DNA of 41,093 nt from an uncultured Clostridia bacterium (GTDB taxonomy: Bacteria; Bacillota; Clostridia; Peptostreptococcales; Anaerovoracaceae): positions 1 to 41,093 of the forward strand of contig CAKQOE010000020.1 of assembly GCA_934255545.1 (NCBI GenBank), written 5' to 3'. Within the stretch, counting starts at the first letter, position 1. Each line of letters starts with the position of its first letter. Shown here in pieces: positions 40,616 through 41,093 of this stretch. The position numbers were made by a program, and so were the translations under genes. Below the pieces are notes generated by a model. It was not told the DNA's origin. It searched no databases and saw only the letters and a program-made list of their open reading frames with translations.

Positions 40616-41093
40616 ATGGGATGTCATATTAAAACAAATATATGTCAGGTAACATAATCATTTAACAATATTAACTGAAACAATCGAAAAATTAAATGCA
40701 TGTAATGCTATAAAAAATAATTTTCTTAAAATTATTTTTTCCAGTTGCAGGTTAGAGCATACGCACAAAAATGTAAAAAATATTAACGAAAGATTTTATA
40801 AATTTCCAAATGAATTACACAAAATTTTTACGCTGACTTTAAAAATCACGTATTTTCCAAAAAATTTTTTACCAGTAATAAAAAAGAATATATTGTATTA
40901 ATATTCAATAATTTTACATAAAATATATTGTTCTCCTAAACGAAACAAACTTTTTGAAACATCCGGAAACATACTGAAATTTCAATATGAAGAGGCATTG
41001 TATACAAGTAACTACTTATTATGTCAAATTATCGAAACATGGAAGGGAAGATAGTTTGCACAAAAATCACTAATTTCCCCTTCCGCAAAAGAA
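40616..41093. other. AT-rich stretch with no gene
   Basis: No open frame of 60 codons or more on either strand. It contains a perfect 13-bp AT-only inverted repeat (AAAAAATAATTTT at 40712-40724 with its partner at 40728-40740) and one isolated GCTGACTTT word near 40833. No tRNA or DnaA-box cluster was found. The next gene, if any, begins beyond the window. Confidence 0.7.

Overview
The window looks like chromosomal DNA of an anaerobic, spore-forming member of the Clostridia. Sporulation genes (spoIIR and a SipL-like SPOCS/LysM protein), a leucine T-box, a clostridial thiolase, a small DUF951 protein, a UPF0182 membrane protein and many consensus sigma-A promoters with AGGAGG-type ribosome binding sites all point that way. 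I cannot name the genus. No tRNA, rRNA, prophage or CRISPR array was recognised.

Layout. 1-6410: the end of a protein with an MNDR repeat, then a two-gene unit (acidic zinc-ribbon membrane protein and UPF0182 protein). 6563-8175: serS and a small DUF951 gene. 8147-13273: the leucine operon, with a promoter overlapping the DUF951 stop codon, a T-box leader with a CTC specifier, then leuA-leuC-leuD-leuB. 13508-19399: nnrD on the minus strand, then thl, ispE, a GntR/FCD regulator and a radical SAM protein. 19604-23540: the sipL-like gene, spoIIR, two small unknown genes and a likely small RNA. 23752-28023 (minus): a secreted S-layer-homology/TolC-like protein followed by a response regulator and a histidine kinase. 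28543-32834: hslO, then on the minus strand a collagen-like gene and a Uup/YfmR-type ABC-F ATPase with a possible leader peptide. 33081-38094: a GDSL hydrolase, a sirtuin, surE, a DUF2156 protein and an XerD-like recombinase. 38270-41093: trpS on the minus strand, then a 1.1-kb 51-bp tandem repeat array and an AT-rich stretch without genes.

Two repeat systems stand out. The first is a family of tiny GC-rich hairpins scattered through the window. One class has 6-7 bp arms around a CCG (or CGG) triloop. The other has 6-8 bp arms around GTGA or GGGA, which read as GNRA tetraloops in RNA. Loops are conserved while arm sequences change with pairing kept. About twenty copies with arms of 6 bp or more were found by eye. 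All four junctions between the T-box terminator and leuB carry a triloop copy, and several copies lie in frame in low-complexity linkers of genes. The second is the array at 39530-40615: about 21 units of exactly 51 bp, each with a GCTGAC-17-GTCAGC dyad, and a degenerate 1.5-unit copy 8.7 kb away at 30870-30940. I know of no described family matching either, but this could not be searched here.

Other points of note are a promoter embedded in the thl terminator, a terminator-like hairpin in the slh-tolC leader, a GntR-type operator over the gntR promoter, and a short Pro-Pro reading frame whose stop overlaps the ABC-F ribosome binding site.
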